Positions 46,502-56,885 of a DNA stretch of 64,000 nt are shown in pieces. Source of the stretch: Ketogulonicigenium vulgare WSH-001 (lineage in GTDB: Bacteria > Pseudomonadota > Alphaproteobacteria > Rhodobacterales > Rhodobacteraceae); NCBI RefSeq assembly GCF_000223375.1, contig NC_017384.1, positions 2,543,501 through 2,607,500 on the forward strand. The letters are read 5' to 3'. The notes beneath the pieces were generated by a model. The model made no database searches. It saw only the letters and a program-made list of their open reading frames with translations, and had not been told where the DNA came from. A program made the translations under genes and the position numbers. Each line of letters begins with the position of its first letter. The stretch's first letter is position 1.

Positions 46502-46633
46502 GATGGCATCCTTGGGGTCGCGGGCGTTGGTCTTGGGGCCCGCATTGCCAATAACCGCCCCGGCCTGGCCGGATGGATCATGGAAAAACACGCGACACCG
46601 CGTGGCCGGCTTCACCAAGGGATTGTCCCGCGG

Positions 46634-46658
46634 GCGGCAGGTTCCGGCAACCTGCCGC
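46634..46658. repeat. Perfect 10-bp hairpin downstream of kdsA
   Basis: GCGGCAGGTT (46634-46643) and AACCTGCCGC (46649-46658) flank a 5-nt loop, 27 bases past the kdsA stop on the minus strand, with no T-run. Could be a terminator without U-tract or a small repetitive palindrome. Confidence 0.55.
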
Positions 46659-46684
46659 AGATATGGCGCTGCCGCGCCGCAAGG

Positions 46685-47518
46685 TCAAGGGCGCAGCGGG
46701 TCGGCCTTTGCCAGCGCATCAAATGCCATCAGCGAGGTCATCAGGCGATCCATCTGATCCAGATAGATCATATTGGGGCCGTCCGACGGCGCATTGTCGG
46801 GGTCTTGGTGTGTCTCAATGAACACGGCAGCAATGCCAAGGCTGACGGCCGTGCGGGCCATCACCGGCGCAAATTCGCGCTGACCGCCCGAAGAATTGCC
46901 CTGACCGCCGGGCTGCTGCACCGAATGGGTGGCATCCATGACCACCGGATAACCTGTGCGGGCCATGGTCGGCAGCGACCGCATATCGGTGACCAATGTA
47001 TTATAGCCAAAAGACACGCCGCGCTCGGTCAGCATGATGCGGTTATTGCCGGTCGATGCGACCTTGGACGCGACATTCGCCATATCCCAAGGCGCAAGGA
47101 ACTGGCCCTTTTTGATATTGATCGCGGCGCCCGTCTCGCCGGCAGCGATCAGCAGATCGGTCTGGCGGCACAGGAAGGCAGGGATCTGCAGCACATCCAC
47201 GACCGAGGCGACCTCAGCACATTGTTCGCGTTCGTGGATATCGGTCAGCACGGGGCAGCCAAATGCGGCGCGCACACCCTCTAGGATCTTCAGACCAGCC
47301 TCCATGCCAAGGCCGCGCGTGCCCGACAGCGAGGTGCGGTTCGCCTTGTCATAGCTGCCCTTGAAAATGAACTGCGCGCCGGTGCGCTGGCAGATCTCGG
47401 CCAAAGTGCCGGCAATCATCTGCGCGTGATCGGCAGATTCCAACTGGCAGGGGCCAGCGATCAGCGTCAATGGCTGGTTGTTTCCAACGCTCAGGCCGCG
47501 AATGGCGACGTCCTGCAT
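46685..47518 (-). CDS. kdsA: 3-deoxy-8-phosphooctulonate synthase
   Basis: 277 aa from ATG 47518. It condenses PEP and arabinose-5-phosphate to Kdo-8-phosphate. Landmarks: LIAGPCQLES, FKGSYDKANRTS, VLTDIHEREQC, INIKKGQFLAPWDM, and DATHSVQQPGG near the C-terminus. It follows the capsule-export genes by 46 bases. Kdo is used in lipid A core and, in group 2 capsules, as the lipid-linking sugar, so the link to kps genes is meaningful; a second kdsA elsewhere in the genome would test this. Confidence 0.95.
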   Translation of the reverse strand: MQDVAIRGLSVGNNQPLTLIAGPCQLESADHAQMIAGTLAEICQRTGAQFIFKGSYDKANRTSLSGTRGLGMEAGLKILEGVRAAFGCPVLTDIHEREQCAEVASVVDVLQIPAFLCRQTDLLIAAGETGAAINIKKGQFLAPWDMANVASKVASTGNNRIMLTERGVSFGYNTLVTDMRSLPTMARTGYPVVMDATHSVQQPGGQGNSSGGQREFAPVMARTAVSLGIAAVFIETHQDPDNAPSDGPNMIYLDQMDRLMTSLMAFDALAKADPLRP

Positions 47519-47564
47519 GATCTTCTCCTTGGGGTTGGCGCGGGGCGTGCCCGCGCCGCATTTA

Positions 47565-49172
47565 TCAGGACGACACCTGTTCACGCAGAACCGAGGCTGT
47601 GATCGACAGCATCAGGTAAATGCCAGCAAACACCAATAGTGCGACAAGGGTGTTTTCAAAGGCGCGCGGATAGGTCGGTCTGTCCGGGGCGACGGGTTCG
47701 ACGCCCATACGAATATAGCGCACTTGGCGCGAGGCTTCCAGACGGGCGGCCTCCATCTGCGCCAACGACTGGCCCACCATCTCGACCTGGAAGTTATAGT
47801 TTTCCTCGGCGATCCGCAGTTCAGTGTTACGCACCGCCTGCGAGCTGCCGCCGTCCGAGGCCGCAAGCGAGGTGCGCAGCTCGGCCACGAGGCCATCAAT
47901 CGTCGCGATCCGGCTGCGCAGCCCCTGCAGTTGCGATTCGACCGGGCGCGAGGTGACCTCTAGGCTGCGCAGCGAGATTTGCAGCTGCTGGCGTTCGGTT
48001 TCCAGTGACGCAATCTGCTGCATACGCACTTGCAACTCGCTGGTTGGGTCGATCTGTTGCATCTCTTGCTGAATCGCGAGCCAGCGGGACAAGGCATCAG
48101 CGCGGCGCAGTTCGGCATCGCGATAGCTTTGTTCTGCATCGGCCATCTGCGCCTCGCGCAGGCGCAGGGTCATGCCGTCGATCTGCTCTTCCGCATAGCC
48201 GACCAGCGCCTTGGCAAAGGCCTCGCTGGTGGCGGGATCGGCGGCGATCACCTCCATCCGCAAGATGCCTTCGGTCGGGTCGAAACCGACCTTCACGTTG
48301 CGCTCGAACAGCTTGTAGGCGTCTTCATAGCCCGCATCATCGGGCAGGCGCTGCAGCGGGTCGATATTTGGCTGGTTGAAATGGGCGCGATAGCCCAAGT
48401 CTTCGTCCAGACGTATCATCGCTGTGCGCGAGGTCAGATAGGATTGCACCGTTACGCTGTCTTGGATGATGCCGACCGAGCCGCTGGCCGATAGCATAGA
48501 TGCTGTGCTGGTGCCCGAACCCATCATGGCAGATGCGGGTTGGTCGATCGAAAATTCAGATTCCGTCGCATACATCGGCGTTGCGATGACATAAAAATAC
48601 CAGCCGGCCAGCAGGGTCGGCAGAAATACGAAAAAGCTCAGCCGTGCGATCAGCAGCGCAAGTTTGCGGCGGCGGCGGCGGGCAATGTCGCGCTGCAGCG
48701 CCAGGATTTCCTTGCTGCGATCTGCGGCGGCGTCGATCAGCGTGGCATTGGTGCCAGCAACGGTTGGACGCCCGACCGGTGCGGCGGGGCGCAGCTGCGG
48801 TTCTGTTTTGGCGCGTTTTACAGGCAGATTTTCGGTCAGCGGCGAATTCGCCGTGCCATTTTGCCCTTGGCCATCATCGGGAATGATATCCAGCAGGCTA
48901 TTGCCGCCAAAGGGGTCGACGCCGCGGGCGCGCAATTGGGCAACAGCGTCAAAATCCGTGGTAAATGTTATGCCGTGACGTTGGGCCACGCGGCGCGCCA
49001 TGCGCAGTTGGCGGGCGGAAAGCCCCTCTTGCGCGATGACATTGGGGTCGGTCGATCCCGTCACAGGTGCTTCGGCCTCGGGCGGGGTGGCCGCAGATTG
49101 TACGGCGTCCGTATCGGTGAGCGGGGCATCGGGGCGCGGGCGGAACCGGCGGACTTTAGGCGGTGTAGTCAT
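47565..49172 (-). CDS. kpsE: Capsule polysaccharide export inner-membrane protein (KpsE/CtrB type)
   Basis: 535 aa. A cytoplasmic N-terminal region (about 1-170, with SARQLRMARRVAQRHG and a basic RRRRRK) is followed by one membrane helix (171-195), a long periplasmic coiled-coil region, and a second helix near 505-530. This is the polysaccharide copolymerase/PCP-3 layout of KpsE, BexC and CtrB, which bridges the ABC transporter to the outer-membrane pore. ATG 49172 overlaps kpsT by 17 bases. The N-terminal extension is longer than in E. coli KpsE (about 380 aa). Confidence 0.85.
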   Translation of the reverse strand: MTTPPKVRRFRPRPDAPLTDTDAVQSAATPPEAEAPVTGSTDPNVIAQEGLSARQLRMARRVAQRHGITFTTDFDAVAQLRARGVDPFGGNSLLDIIPDDGQGQNGTANSPLTENLPVKRAKTEPQLRPAAPVGRPTVAGTNATLIDAAADRSKEILALQRDIARRRRRKLALLIARLSFFVFLPTLLAGWYFYVIATPMYATESEFSIDQPASAMMGSGTSTASMLSASGSVGIIQDSVTVQSYLTSRTAMIRLDEDLGYRAHFNQPNIDPLQRLPDDAGYEDAYKLFERNVKVGFDPTEGILRMEVIAADPATSEAFAKALVGYAEEQIDGMTLRLREAQMADAEQSYRDAELRRADALSRWLAIQQEMQQIDPTSELQVRMQQIASLETERQQLQISLRSLEVTSRPVESQLQGLRSRIATIDGLVAELRTSLAASDGGSSQAVRNTELRIAEENYNFQVEMVGQSLAQMEAARLEASRQVRYIRMGVEPVAPDRPTYPRAFENTLVALLVFAGIYLMLSITASVLREQVSS

Positions 49173-49809
49173 AAAGTTGTTTCGCCTCTTCCAGCGTGTC
49201 AAACATATGCAGCGTCCCGTCGCGCAAGACGGCCGCGCGCTCGGCAAATTTTTCCAGCACATTCGGCAGGTGAGACACGATGATCACCGTCGATTTTTCC
49301 AGCCGCTCACGCAAAATCGCGCCAGCTTTGCGGTTAAACTCGACATCGGTCGTGCTGGGCATGCCTTCGTCAATCAGATACATATCAAAATCCAGCGCGA
49401 GCATCAGCGACAGCGTGAAACGCGCGCGCATCCCCGAACTATAGGTGCCCAGAGGCATATCAAAATATTCGCCAAGGCCGCAAAGCCAGCGCGAGAAAGC
49501 CTCGACATAATCGTCATCAAGTCCGTAAATATTGGCGATATAGCGCGCATTTTCCTTGCCGGACATCTTGTTCACGACGCCGCCCATAAAACCCAGCGGG
49601 AAGGAAATGCGGCAATTGCGGATGATTTTCCCCTCATCCGGCTTTTCCAGCCCCGCGATCATATTGATCAGAGTGCTTTTCCCGGTGCCGTTGGGCGCCA
49701 AAATGCCGAGGGATTGCCCAAGTTCGACCCGGAACGAGGCGTGGTTCAGGATCACCTTGCGCTGTGTCCCGGTCCAAAAGGACTTACTGACGTCGTGAAA
49801 TTCCAACAT
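49156..49809 (-). CDS. kpsT: Capsule ABC exporter ATPase (KpsT/CtrD type)
   Basis: 217 aa, short ATPase of ABC-2 polysaccharide exporters. Walker A APNGTGKST (about 39-47), signature YSSGMRARF, Walker B MYLIDEGMPSTTD and the switch VSHLP. Together with a KpsM permease it moves the capsule across the inner membrane; KpsM is not encoded next to it within the window. The operon reads kpsT-kpsE-kdsA. Confidence 0.92.
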   Translation of the reverse strand: MLEFHDVSKSFWTGTQRKVILNHASFRVELGQSLGILAPNGTGKSTLINMIAGLEKPDEGKIIRNCRISFPLGFMGGVVNKMSGKENARYIANIYGLDDDYVEAFSRWLCGLGEYFDMPLGTYSSGMRARFTLSLMLALDFDMYLIDEGMPSTTDVEFNRKAGAILRERLEKSTVIIVSHLPNVLEKFAERAAVLRDGTLHMFDTLEEAKQLYDYTA

Positions 49810-49859
49810 TGCCTGTTACCTGCGTTCCCGCATCCGTTATGGGCGCAACATGTTAATAT

Positions 49860-49895
49860 CCCATGATAGGCGCAAGGCCCATGATAGGGCCAAGC
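49860..49895. repeat. 18-bp tandem repeat upstream of kpsT
   Basis: CCCATGATAGGCGCAAGG (49860-49877) followed directly by CCCATGATAGGGCCAAGC (49878-49895), 15 of 18 identical. It lies 50-86 bases upstream of the kpsT ATG, in the promoter region. Confidence 0.85.
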
Positions 49896-49944
49896 GCTAG
49901 GGGAAATCCATGCGAAAGCGGAAATACGCGCGAATGCAGCAGCG

Positions 49945-51333
49945 TTAGGCGTGAATTGCGCCACTGCCGCAGGCAAGTGCGGCCTCGCGCACAGCTTCGG
50001 AAAAGGTCGGGTGGGCGTGGCAGGTGCGGGCGACATCCTCGCTTGATGCGCCAAATTCCATCGCGACGCAGATCTCATGCACCATATCGCCCGCTGCGGG
50101 GCCGATCAGATGGACGCCAAGGATACGGTCGGTTTCCTTATCCGCGATCAGCTTTACAAAGCCTTCGCCCTGGAACACGGCCTTGGCGCGGGCATTGCCC
50201 ATAAAGCTGAATTTGCCCACCTTATAGGCACGCCCTTCGGCTTTCAGTGCCTCTTCGGTTGCGCCGACGCTGGCGACCTCGGGCGTGGTATAGATGACGC
50301 CGGGGATGATGCCGTAATTCACATGGCCCGCCTGACCGGCAAGGATTTCGGCGATGGCAATCCCCTCGTCCTCGGCCTTATGGGCCAGCATCGGGCCGGC
50401 GATCGCGTCGCCGATGGCATAGATGCCGCTGATATTGGTGGCGTAGTGGCTGTCAGTCTCGATCTGGCCACGCGGCGACAGGGCAACGCCAAGCGTATCA
50501 AGGCCAAGGCCCGCGGTAAAAGGCTTGCGGCCGGTGGCGACCAGAACGGTATCGACGGTCAAGCTATGCTCATCGCCGGTCTTGTTCAGTTTGTAGTTCA
50601 GCGTCGCGCCACCCTCTGCGGTGGTCGCGCCCTGAACAGCGGCGCCCAGCACGAAATTCAGACCTTGTTTTGCCAAAATGCGCTGCAATGTGCGCTGCAC
50701 ATCCGCATCCATGCCGGGGGTGATCTTGTCCTGATATTCGATCACGGTCACCTCGGCGCCAAGGCGGGCATAGACCGAACCCAACTCTAGCCCGATGACG
50801 CCCGCGCCGATGACGGCCAAACGTTTCGGGATCTGTTTCAGCGCCAAGGCACCGGTCGAGCTGACGATGACCTCCTCGTCAATCTCGACCCCGGGCAGGC
50901 TCGCGGGCTCCGAGCCGCTGGCGATGACGATATGCTTGGCGGTGTGAACCTCGTCCCCGACCTTGACCTGACCCGCAGCGGGGATCGAGGCCCAGCCCTT
51001 GATCCAGGTCACTTTGTTCTTTTTGAACAGGAATTCGATGCCGCCGGTGTTCTGCCCGACGACATCGCCTTTATAGGCCTGCATCTTGTCCCAGTTGACA
51101 GTGGGCGCCGCGCCTTCAAGGCCCATTTTGTCGAAATTATGCTGCGCCTCATGCAGGCTATGGGTCGCGTGCAACAGCGCTTTCGACGGGATACACCCGA
51201 CGTTCAGGCAGGTGCCGCCCAAAGTCTCGCGTCCCTCGACCACGGCTGTTTTCAGGCCCAGCTGCGCTGCGCGGATCGCGCAAACATAACCGCCGGGGCC
51301 GGCACCAATCACGATCAGGTCAAAGCTGGACAT
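49945..51333 (-). CDS. lpdA: Dihydrolipoyl dehydrogenase (E3)
   Basis: 462 aa FAD enzyme that reoxidises dihydrolipoamide. FAD motif [17 protein letters not shown], redox-active pair in [15 protein letters not shown] (C42, C47 region), NAD motif [19 protein letters not shown] and the interface His-Glu [12 protein letters not shown]. Last gene of the 2-oxoglutarate dehydrogenase operon and so the E3 likely dedicated to that complex. Confidence 0.96.
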   Translation of the reverse strand: MSSFDLIVIGAGPGGYVCAIRAAQLGLKTAVVEGRETLGGTCLNVGCIPSKALLHATHSLHEAQHNFDKMGLEGAAPTVNWDKMQAYKGDVVGQNTGGIEFLFKKNKVTWIKGWASIPAAGQVKVGDEVHTAKHIVIASGSEPASLPGVEIDEEVIVSSTGALALKQIPKRLAVIGAGVIGLELGSVYARLGAEVTVIEYQDKITPGMDADVQRTLQRILAKQGLNFVLGAAVQGATTAEGGATLNYKLNKTGDEHSLTVDTVLVATGRKPFTAGLGLDTLGVALSPRGQIETDSHYATNISGIYAIGDAIAGPMLAHKAEDEGIAIAEILAGQAGHVNYGIIPGVIYTTPEVASVGATEEALKAEGRAYKVGKFSFMGNARAKAVFQGEGFVKLIADKETDRILGVHLIGPAAGDMVHEICVAMEFGASSEDVARTCHAHPTFSEAVREAALACGSGAIHA

Positions 51334-51369
51334 TGGGTTCCTCCTCGTCGGGGGCTTGGTCTTGTTGGG

Positions 51370-51759
51370 TTAGAAAAGTGCAGCGATCAGCATGATCACA
51401 GTGCTGAGCAGCCCGACCGCCCAGATGGCCGAACGCCAAGGCGACCAGCCAAAGGCATAGGCGGGCACGTAAAGCACGCGGGCAGCCAGATAGATCCAGG
51501 CAAGCGTCGCGGTCAGGCCGCTGCTTTGGCCGGTGATCACCGTGACGATGACGGCGATGGCAAACAGCACAAGCCCTTCGGTCGTGTTGTTCACGGCGCG
51601 GATCAGGCGCCCGACCAGCGGCGGAAAGTTCGGGGCCGTATCACGCGGCCCCGCATTCCATTGCATCAGCCCGGCTTGGTTCATCGCCGCACCTGCAAGC
51701 ATAATTTGCACAACTTGTAACAAGGCCACCAGAACAAGAACGATCAGCTCAGCAGTCAT
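51370..51759 (-). CDS. MAPEG-family membrane protein
   Basis: 129 aa with four hydrophobic segments. NQAGLMQWNAGPRDTAPNFPPLVGRLIRAVNNTTEGLVLF carries the MAPEG pattern (R...N...E). MAPEG members conjugate glutathione or make leukotrienes in eukaryotes; bacterial roles are mostly unknown. It is embedded between sucB and lpdA, 36 bases before lpdA and 15 after sucB, so it is in the operon but has no known part in the complex. Confidence 0.88.
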   Translation of the reverse strand: MTAELIVLVLVALLQVVQIMLAGAAMNQAGLMQWNAGPRDTAPNFPPLVGRLIRAVNNTTEGLVLFAIAVIVTVITGQSSGLTATLAWIYLAARVLYVPAYAFGWSPWRSAIWAVGLLSTVIMLIAALF

Positions 51760-51774
51760 GGTCTATCCCTTTGA

Positions 51775-52992
51775 TTACAGATCCATTAACAGGCGGCGCG
51801 GATCTTCCAGCGCTTCTTTCACGCGCACAAGGAAAGTCACCGCCCCCTGACCATCCACAATACGGTGATCATAGGACAAAGCCAGATACATCATCGGCCG
51901 GATCACAACTTGGCCATTCAGGGCGATGGGGCGATCCTGGATCTTGTGCATGCCCAGAATGCCCGATTGCGGCGGGTTCAAAATGGGCGAGGACATCAGC
52001 GAGCCATACACACCACCATTCGAGATGGTAAAGGTGCCGCCCTGCATATCCTCGATCGAGAGTTTGCCATCGCGCGCCTTGCGGCCAAAGCCTGCGATCT
52101 CTTTCTCGATCTGCGCAAAGGATTTGGTATCGGTGTCGCGCACGACGGGAACCACCAGACCATTCGGCGTGCCAACCGCCACGCCCATATGGACATAGCG
52201 TTTGTAGATCACCGAATCGCCGTCGATCTCGGCATTCACCTCGGGCACTTCGGCCAAAGCATGGGCGCAGGCCTTGGCGAAAAAGGACATAAAGCCCAGC
52301 TTCACGCCGTGTTTCTTTTCAAACAGGTCTTTGTATTGATTGCGCAAATCCATGATCGCCGTCATGTCCACCTCGTTATAGGTGGTCAGCATGGCGGCGG
52401 TGTTTTGCGCCTCTTTCAACCGGCGCGCGATGGTCTGGCGCAGGCGGGTCATCTTTACGCGTTCCTCGCGCGGCGCATCATCGGCGCGGCTGGCGGCGCG
52501 CGGCGCGGCGGGGGCCGCGGCAGGTGCGGGCGCGGCAGGTGCGCTGACCAATGCGGCCAGGACATCGCCTTTCATCACGCGGCCATCGCGGCCCGAGCCT
52601 GCGACGGCGCTGGCCTCAATATTGTTTTCCGCCATCAGCTTGCGCGCCGAGGGGGCGTCATCGCCCTTGCGGGCGGTGGCCTCGGGGACGGGCTTCACCT
52701 CGGCCTTGGGCGGCGCGATGGGGGCAGCGGCGGGCGCAGGCGCAGGCGCGGCGGCACCCGCAGTGATCTGCGCCAGCAGGGCGCCGACACCGACGGTCTC
52801 CCCCTCAGCCGCGATAATCTCGGCCAAGGTGCCGGCAGCGGGCGAGGGAACCTCGACCGTTACTTTGTCGGTTTCCAGCTCGCACAGCATTTCGTCGACC
52901 GCGACGGCATCGCCGGGCTTTTTGAACCATGTTGCCACGGTGGCTTCGGTGACGCTTTCTCCCAGCGTCGGAACACGGACTTCGGTGCTCAT
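51775..52992 (-). CDS. sucB: Dihydrolipoyl succinyltransferase (E2 of 2-oxoglutarate dehydrogenase)
   Basis: 405 aa. Lipoyl domain with the attachment Lys in [18 protein letters not shown] (residues about 38-55), an Ala/Pro-rich linker, the peripheral-subunit-binding domain ([29 protein letters not shown], about 116-145) and a catalytic domain ending [12 protein letters not shown] (His/Asp). Two bases after sucA. E2 forms the core of the complex. Confidence 0.96.
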   Translation of the reverse strand: MSTEVRVPTLGESVTEATVATWFKKPGDAVAVDEMLCELETDKVTVEVPSPAAGTLAEIIAAEGETVGVGALLAQITAGAAAPAPAPAAAPIAPPKAEVKPVPEATARKGDDAPSARKLMAENNIEASAVAGSGRDGRVMKGDVLAALVSAPAAPAPAAAPAAPRAASRADDAPREERVKMTRLRQTIARRLKEAQNTAAMLTTYNEVDMTAIMDLRNQYKDLFEKKHGVKLGFMSFFAKACAHALAEVPEVNAEIDGDSVIYKRYVHMGVAVGTPNGLVVPVVRDTDTKSFAQIEKEIAGFGRKARDGKLSIEDMQGGTFTISNGGVYGSLMSSPILNPPQSGILGMHKIQDRPIALNGQVVIRPMMYLALSYDHRIVDGQGAVTFLVRVKEALEDPRRLLMDL

Positions 52993-52994
52993 GG

Positions 52995-55967
52995 TCAGTT
53001 TCCTTTGATGGTCAGCGCTTCGTCGACAAGGGCGTTTTGCTGGGCTTTATGCTGGCTTGCAAGCCCCGTTGCGGGCGAGGCCGAGGCTGCGCGACCGACA
53101 TAAGTCAGACGGCGGTGTTTTGCCTCGATCCGGTTCAGAACCCATTCGAAATTCGGCTCGACAAAGCTCCAGCCGCCCTGGTTGCGGGGCTCTTCTTGAC
53201 ACCAGATCATCTCGGCATCCTTGAAGCGGCCCAACTCGCGCACCAGAGTCATCGTCGGGAACGGATAGAATTGTTCCAGACGCATCAGATAGATATCGTC
53301 GATGCCGCGGGCGTCGCGTTCCTCGAGCAGGTCATAATAGACCTTGCCCGAACAGACGACGACACGTTTGATCTGATCGTCCGGCTTCAACTCGGTCGCC
53401 GAGCTGCCCAGTTGCGCATCATCCCACAGCACGCGGTGGAACGAGCTGCCTTCGGTGAAATCGCTGGCCTTGGACGTCGCCAAACGGTGGCGCAGCAGCG
53501 ATTTGGGCGTCATCAGCACCAGCGGTTTGCGGAAATCGCGGTGGATCTGACGGCGCAGAATGTGGAAGTAGTTCGCAGGCGTCGTGCAGTTCGCGACGAT
53601 CCAGTTATCGCCGCCGCACATCTGCAAGAACCGCTCAAGGCGCGCGGACGAGTGTTCGGGGCCTTGGCCCTCGAACCCGTGCGGCAGCAGCATCACAAGG
53701 CCCGACATCCGCAGCCATTTCGATTCGCCCGACGAGATGAACTGGTCGAACATGATCTGTGCGCCGTTCGCGAAATCGCCAAACTGGGCTTCCCACAGGG
53801 TCAGGGCGTTCGGCTCGGCCAGCGAATAGCCGTATTCAAAGCCCAGAACAGCATATTCCGACAGCATCGAATCGATGACTTCGTAATGCGACTGGCCTTC
53901 GCGGATATTGTTCAGCGGATAGTAACGCGTCTCGCTTTGTTGGTCGATAAAGGCCGAATGACGCTGGCTGAACGTGCCGCGCGTCGAATCCTGACCCGAC
54001 AGGCGGACGGGATAGCCTTCGGTCAGCAGACCGCCAAAGGCCAAAGCCTCGGCTGTCGACCAGTCAAAGCCTTCGCCGGTTTCAAACATATTCCGTTTGG
54101 CTTCCAGCAGGCGGTCAACGGTCTTGTGCAGGCCAAAGCCATCCGGGGCGGTGGTCAGCGATTTGCCGATTTCCGCCATGGTTTCAGCCGCGATCGCGGT
54201 GGCGACGCGCGGGGTATTGTCCTGATCGGGGCGGCCCAAATGCGCCCAGCGGCCGTCCAGCCAGTCGGCTTTGTTCGGCTTGAAGGTCTTTGCCGCCTCG
54301 AATTCATCATTCAGATGGCTTTGGAAACGCGCCTTCATCTCCTCGATCTCGCCTTCGGGGATCAGGCCGTCAGCGACAAGGCGGTCGGTATAAAGCGTCA
54401 GGGTCGTCTTGTGGCCCTTGATCGTTTTATACATCGCCGGGTTGGTGAACATGGGCTCGTCGCCCTCATTGTGACCAAAGCGGCGATAGCAGAAAATGTC
54501 GATCACCACGTCCTTGTGAAACAGTTGGCGGAACTCGGTCGCGACCTTGGCGGCGTGGACCACGGCCTCGGGATCGTCGCCGTTGACGTGGAAAATCGGC
54601 GCCTCGACCATCAGGGCGATGTCGGTCGGATAGGGCGAGGATCGCGAATAGCTGGGCGCGGTGGTAAAGCCGATCTGGTTGTTCACGACGATATGGATCG
54701 TGCCGCCGGTTTTATGGCCAACAAGGCCCGACAGGCCAAAACATTCCGCCACAACGCCCTGACCGGCAAAGGCGGCATCGCCGTGCAGCAGAATCGGCAG
54801 CACTTTGGTGCGCTCGCTATCGCGCAGCTGCGCCTGTTTCGCGCGCACTTTGCCCAGCACGACAGGGTTCACCGCCTCGAGGTGCGAGGGGTTCGCGGTC
54901 AGCGACAGGTGCACCTTGTTGCCGTCGAATTCACGATCAGATGATGCGCCAAGGTGATATTTCACATCGCCCGAACCATCGACATCCTCGGGCTTAAAGC
55001 TGCCGCCCTGGAATTCGTTGAAAATCGCGCGATAGGGTTTGGACAGCACGTTGGCCAGCACCGACAGACGGCCGCGGTGGGGCATGCCCATGACGATCTG
55101 CTGCACGCCCATCGCGCCGCCGCGCTTGATGATCTGCTCCATCGCCGGGATCAGCGCTTCGCCGCCATCAAGGCCGAAGCGCTTGGTGCCCATGTATTTG
55201 ACATGCAGGAACTTTTCAAAGCCCTCGGCCTCGACCAGCTTGTTCAGAATCGCGCGGCGACCCTCGCGGGTGAAGGTGATTTCTTTGCCGTAACCCTCGA
55301 TCCGCTCTTTCAGCCAAGCTGATTGTGCGGGGTCCGAGATGTGCATGTATTGCATCGCAAACGTGCCGCAATAGGTGCGGCGGACCAGATCGACGATCTG
55401 GGTCATGGTCGCAACTTCCAGCCCCAGCACGTTGTCGATAAAGATCGGGCGTTCCATATCGGCACCGGTGAACCCGTAAGAGGCCGGGTCCAGCTCGGGG
55501 TAATAGGGTTTTGCCTGCATCCCAAGGGGATCAAGGTCGGCGGCCAAATGGCCACGGATGCGATAGGCGCGGATCAGCATCAGCGCGCGCAGCGAATCCA
55601 GCACGGCGGTGCGCAGCTGGCCTTCGGACACCTTGCTGCCGACCTCGGCCGCTTTGGCCTGCAGTTTTTGCGTCGTGGTTTTCACCTGATCGGCGGGGAT
55701 CGGATCGCCCGGCCATTGCCCGTCTAGCGCCGAGATCGCATCGCCCGCCGCCATCGGCGGCCAGTCGCGCCGCGCCCAAGAGGGGCCAGATACTTCGGCC
55801 TGGGCCGCCCCATTGTCGTCAAGCGCGGCGAACAAAGCCCGCCAGCTTTCGTCAACCGATTGCGGGTCACTGGCGTAGCTTGCCTGCAAATGCGCGATGT
55901 AATCGGCATTGGCACCGTTCAGCATATCTGCGGCGCGAAAGGCTTGCGATGAGGACTGGTCGTTCAT
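52995..55967 (-). CDS. sucA: 2-oxoglutarate dehydrogenase E1
   Basis: 990 aa thiamine-diphosphate enzyme that decarboxylates 2-oxoglutarate. The N-terminal segment resembles other alphaproteobacterial E1 ([27 protein letters not shown]), followed by [14 protein letters not shown] and [14 protein letters not shown] in the ThDP core and [23 protein letters not shown] in the transketolase-like second half. Lies between sucD and sucB in the order sucC-sucD-sucA-sucB. Confidence 0.97.
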   Translation of the reverse strand: MNDQSSSQAFRAADMLNGANADYIAHLQASYASDPQSVDESWRALFAALDDNGAAQAEVSGPSWARRDWPPMAAGDAISALDGQWPGDPIPADQVKTTTQKLQAKAAEVGSKVSEGQLRTAVLDSLRALMLIRAYRIRGHLAADLDPLGMQAKPYYPELDPASYGFTGADMERPIFIDNVLGLEVATMTQIVDLVRRTYCGTFAMQYMHISDPAQSAWLKERIEGYGKEITFTREGRRAILNKLVEAEGFEKFLHVKYMGTKRFGLDGGEALIPAMEQIIKRGGAMGVQQIVMGMPHRGRLSVLANVLSKPYRAIFNEFQGGSFKPEDVDGSGDVKYHLGASSDREFDGNKVHLSLTANPSHLEAVNPVVLGKVRAKQAQLRDSERTKVLPILLHGDAAFAGQGVVAECFGLSGLVGHKTGGTIHIVVNNQIGFTTAPSYSRSSPYPTDIALMVEAPIFHVNGDDPEAVVHAAKVATEFRQLFHKDVVIDIFCYRRFGHNEGDEPMFTNPAMYKTIKGHKTTLTLYTDRLVADGLIPEGEIEEMKARFQSHLNDEFEAAKTFKPNKADWLDGRWAHLGRPDQDNTPRVATAIAAETMAEIGKSLTTAPDGFGLHKTVDRLLEAKRNMFETGEGFDWSTAEALAFGGLLTEGYPVRLSGQDSTRGTFSQRHSAFIDQQSETRYYPLNNIREGQSHYEVIDSMLSEYAVLGFEYGYSLAEPNALTLWEAQFGDFANGAQIMFDQFISSGESKWLRMSGLVMLLPHGFEGQGPEHSSARLERFLQMCGGDNWIVANCTTPANYFHILRRQIHRDFRKPLVLMTPKSLLRHRLATSKASDFTEGSSFHRVLWDDAQLGSSATELKPDDQIKRVVVCSGKVYYDLLEERDARGIDDIYLMRLEQFYPFPTMTLVRELGRFKDAEMIWCQEEPRNQGGWSFVEPNFEWVLNRIEAKHRRLTYVGRAASASPATGLASQHKAQQNALVDEALTIKGN

Positions 55968-56000
55968 GACTCTCGACTCTTTGGGTCTATAAAGGCGGCT

Positions 56001-56885
56001 TTAGCCGCGAATGGCTTGCATTACGGCCTGCCCCAGCGTCGCTGGGCTATCGGCCACCACGATGCCGGCAGAGCGCATCGCGTCGATTTTCGATTCGGCA
56101 TCCCCGGTGCCACCCGAGATCACCGCACCTGCGTGACCCATACGGCGGCCGGGCGGGGCGGTACGGCCCGCGATGAAACCGGCGGTCGGCTTCCAGCGGC
56201 CACGGGCCTTTTCGTCCTTCAGGAACTGGGCGGCCTCTTCCTCGGCTGTGCCGCCGATCTCGCCGATCATGATAATGGATTCCGTCGCCGGATCGGCGAG
56301 GAACATTTCCAAAATATCAATATGCTCGGACCCTTTGATCGGGTCGCCGCCGATGCCGACGGCGGTCGACTGGCCCAGACCGACGTCGGTCGTCTGCTTG
56401 ACCGCCTCATAGGTCAGTGTCCCCGAGCGCGAGACCACGCCGACCGAACCCGCGCTGAAAATGCTGCCGGGCATAATGCCGATCTTGCAGGCATTCGGGG
56501 TGAGAACGCCCGGGCAGTTCGGCCCGATCAGGCGCGATTTCGAACCCACCAGCGCGCGTTTGACGCGCATCATATCCAGCACCGGAATGCCTTCGGTGAT
56601 CGCGACGATCAGCGGCACTTCGGCGTCAATCGCCTCGAGGATCGAATCGGCGGCAAAGGGCGGCGGGACATAGATCGCAGTGGCATTGGCCCCGGTTTTC
56701 GCGATCGCTTCATGCACGGTATTGAACACGGGGAGGCCAAGATGGGTGGTGCCGCCCTTGCCGGGCGTCACGCCGCCGGCAAGCTGCGTGCCGTAATCCA
56801 GCGCCTGCTGCGAATGGAATGTGCCTTGCGCGCCGGTGATGCCCTGGCAGATGACACGGGTCTGGGCGTTAACGAGAATGGCCAT
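56001..56885 (-). CDS. sucD: Succinyl-CoA synthetase alpha subunit
   Basis: 294 aa. CoA-binding Rossmann domain ([21 protein letters not shown]) and the phospho-His segment [17 protein letters not shown]. Its ATG directly follows the sucC TGA without a gap. It completes the substrate-level phosphorylation step of the TCA cycle. Confidence 0.97.
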   Translation of the reverse strand: MAILVNAQTRVICQGITGAQGTFHSQQALDYGTQLAGGVTPGKGGTTHLGLPVFNTVHEAIAKTGANATAIYVPPPFAADSILEAIDAEVPLIVAITEGIPVLDMMRVKRALVGSKSRLIGPNCPGVLTPNACKIGIMPGSIFSAGSVGVVSRSGTLTYEAVKQTTDVGLGQSTAVGIGGDPIKGSEHIDILEMFLADPATESIIMIGEIGGTAEEEAAQFLKDEKARGRWKPTAGFIAGRTAPPGRRMGHAGAVISGGTGDAESKIDAMRSAGIVVADSPATLGQAVMQAIRG

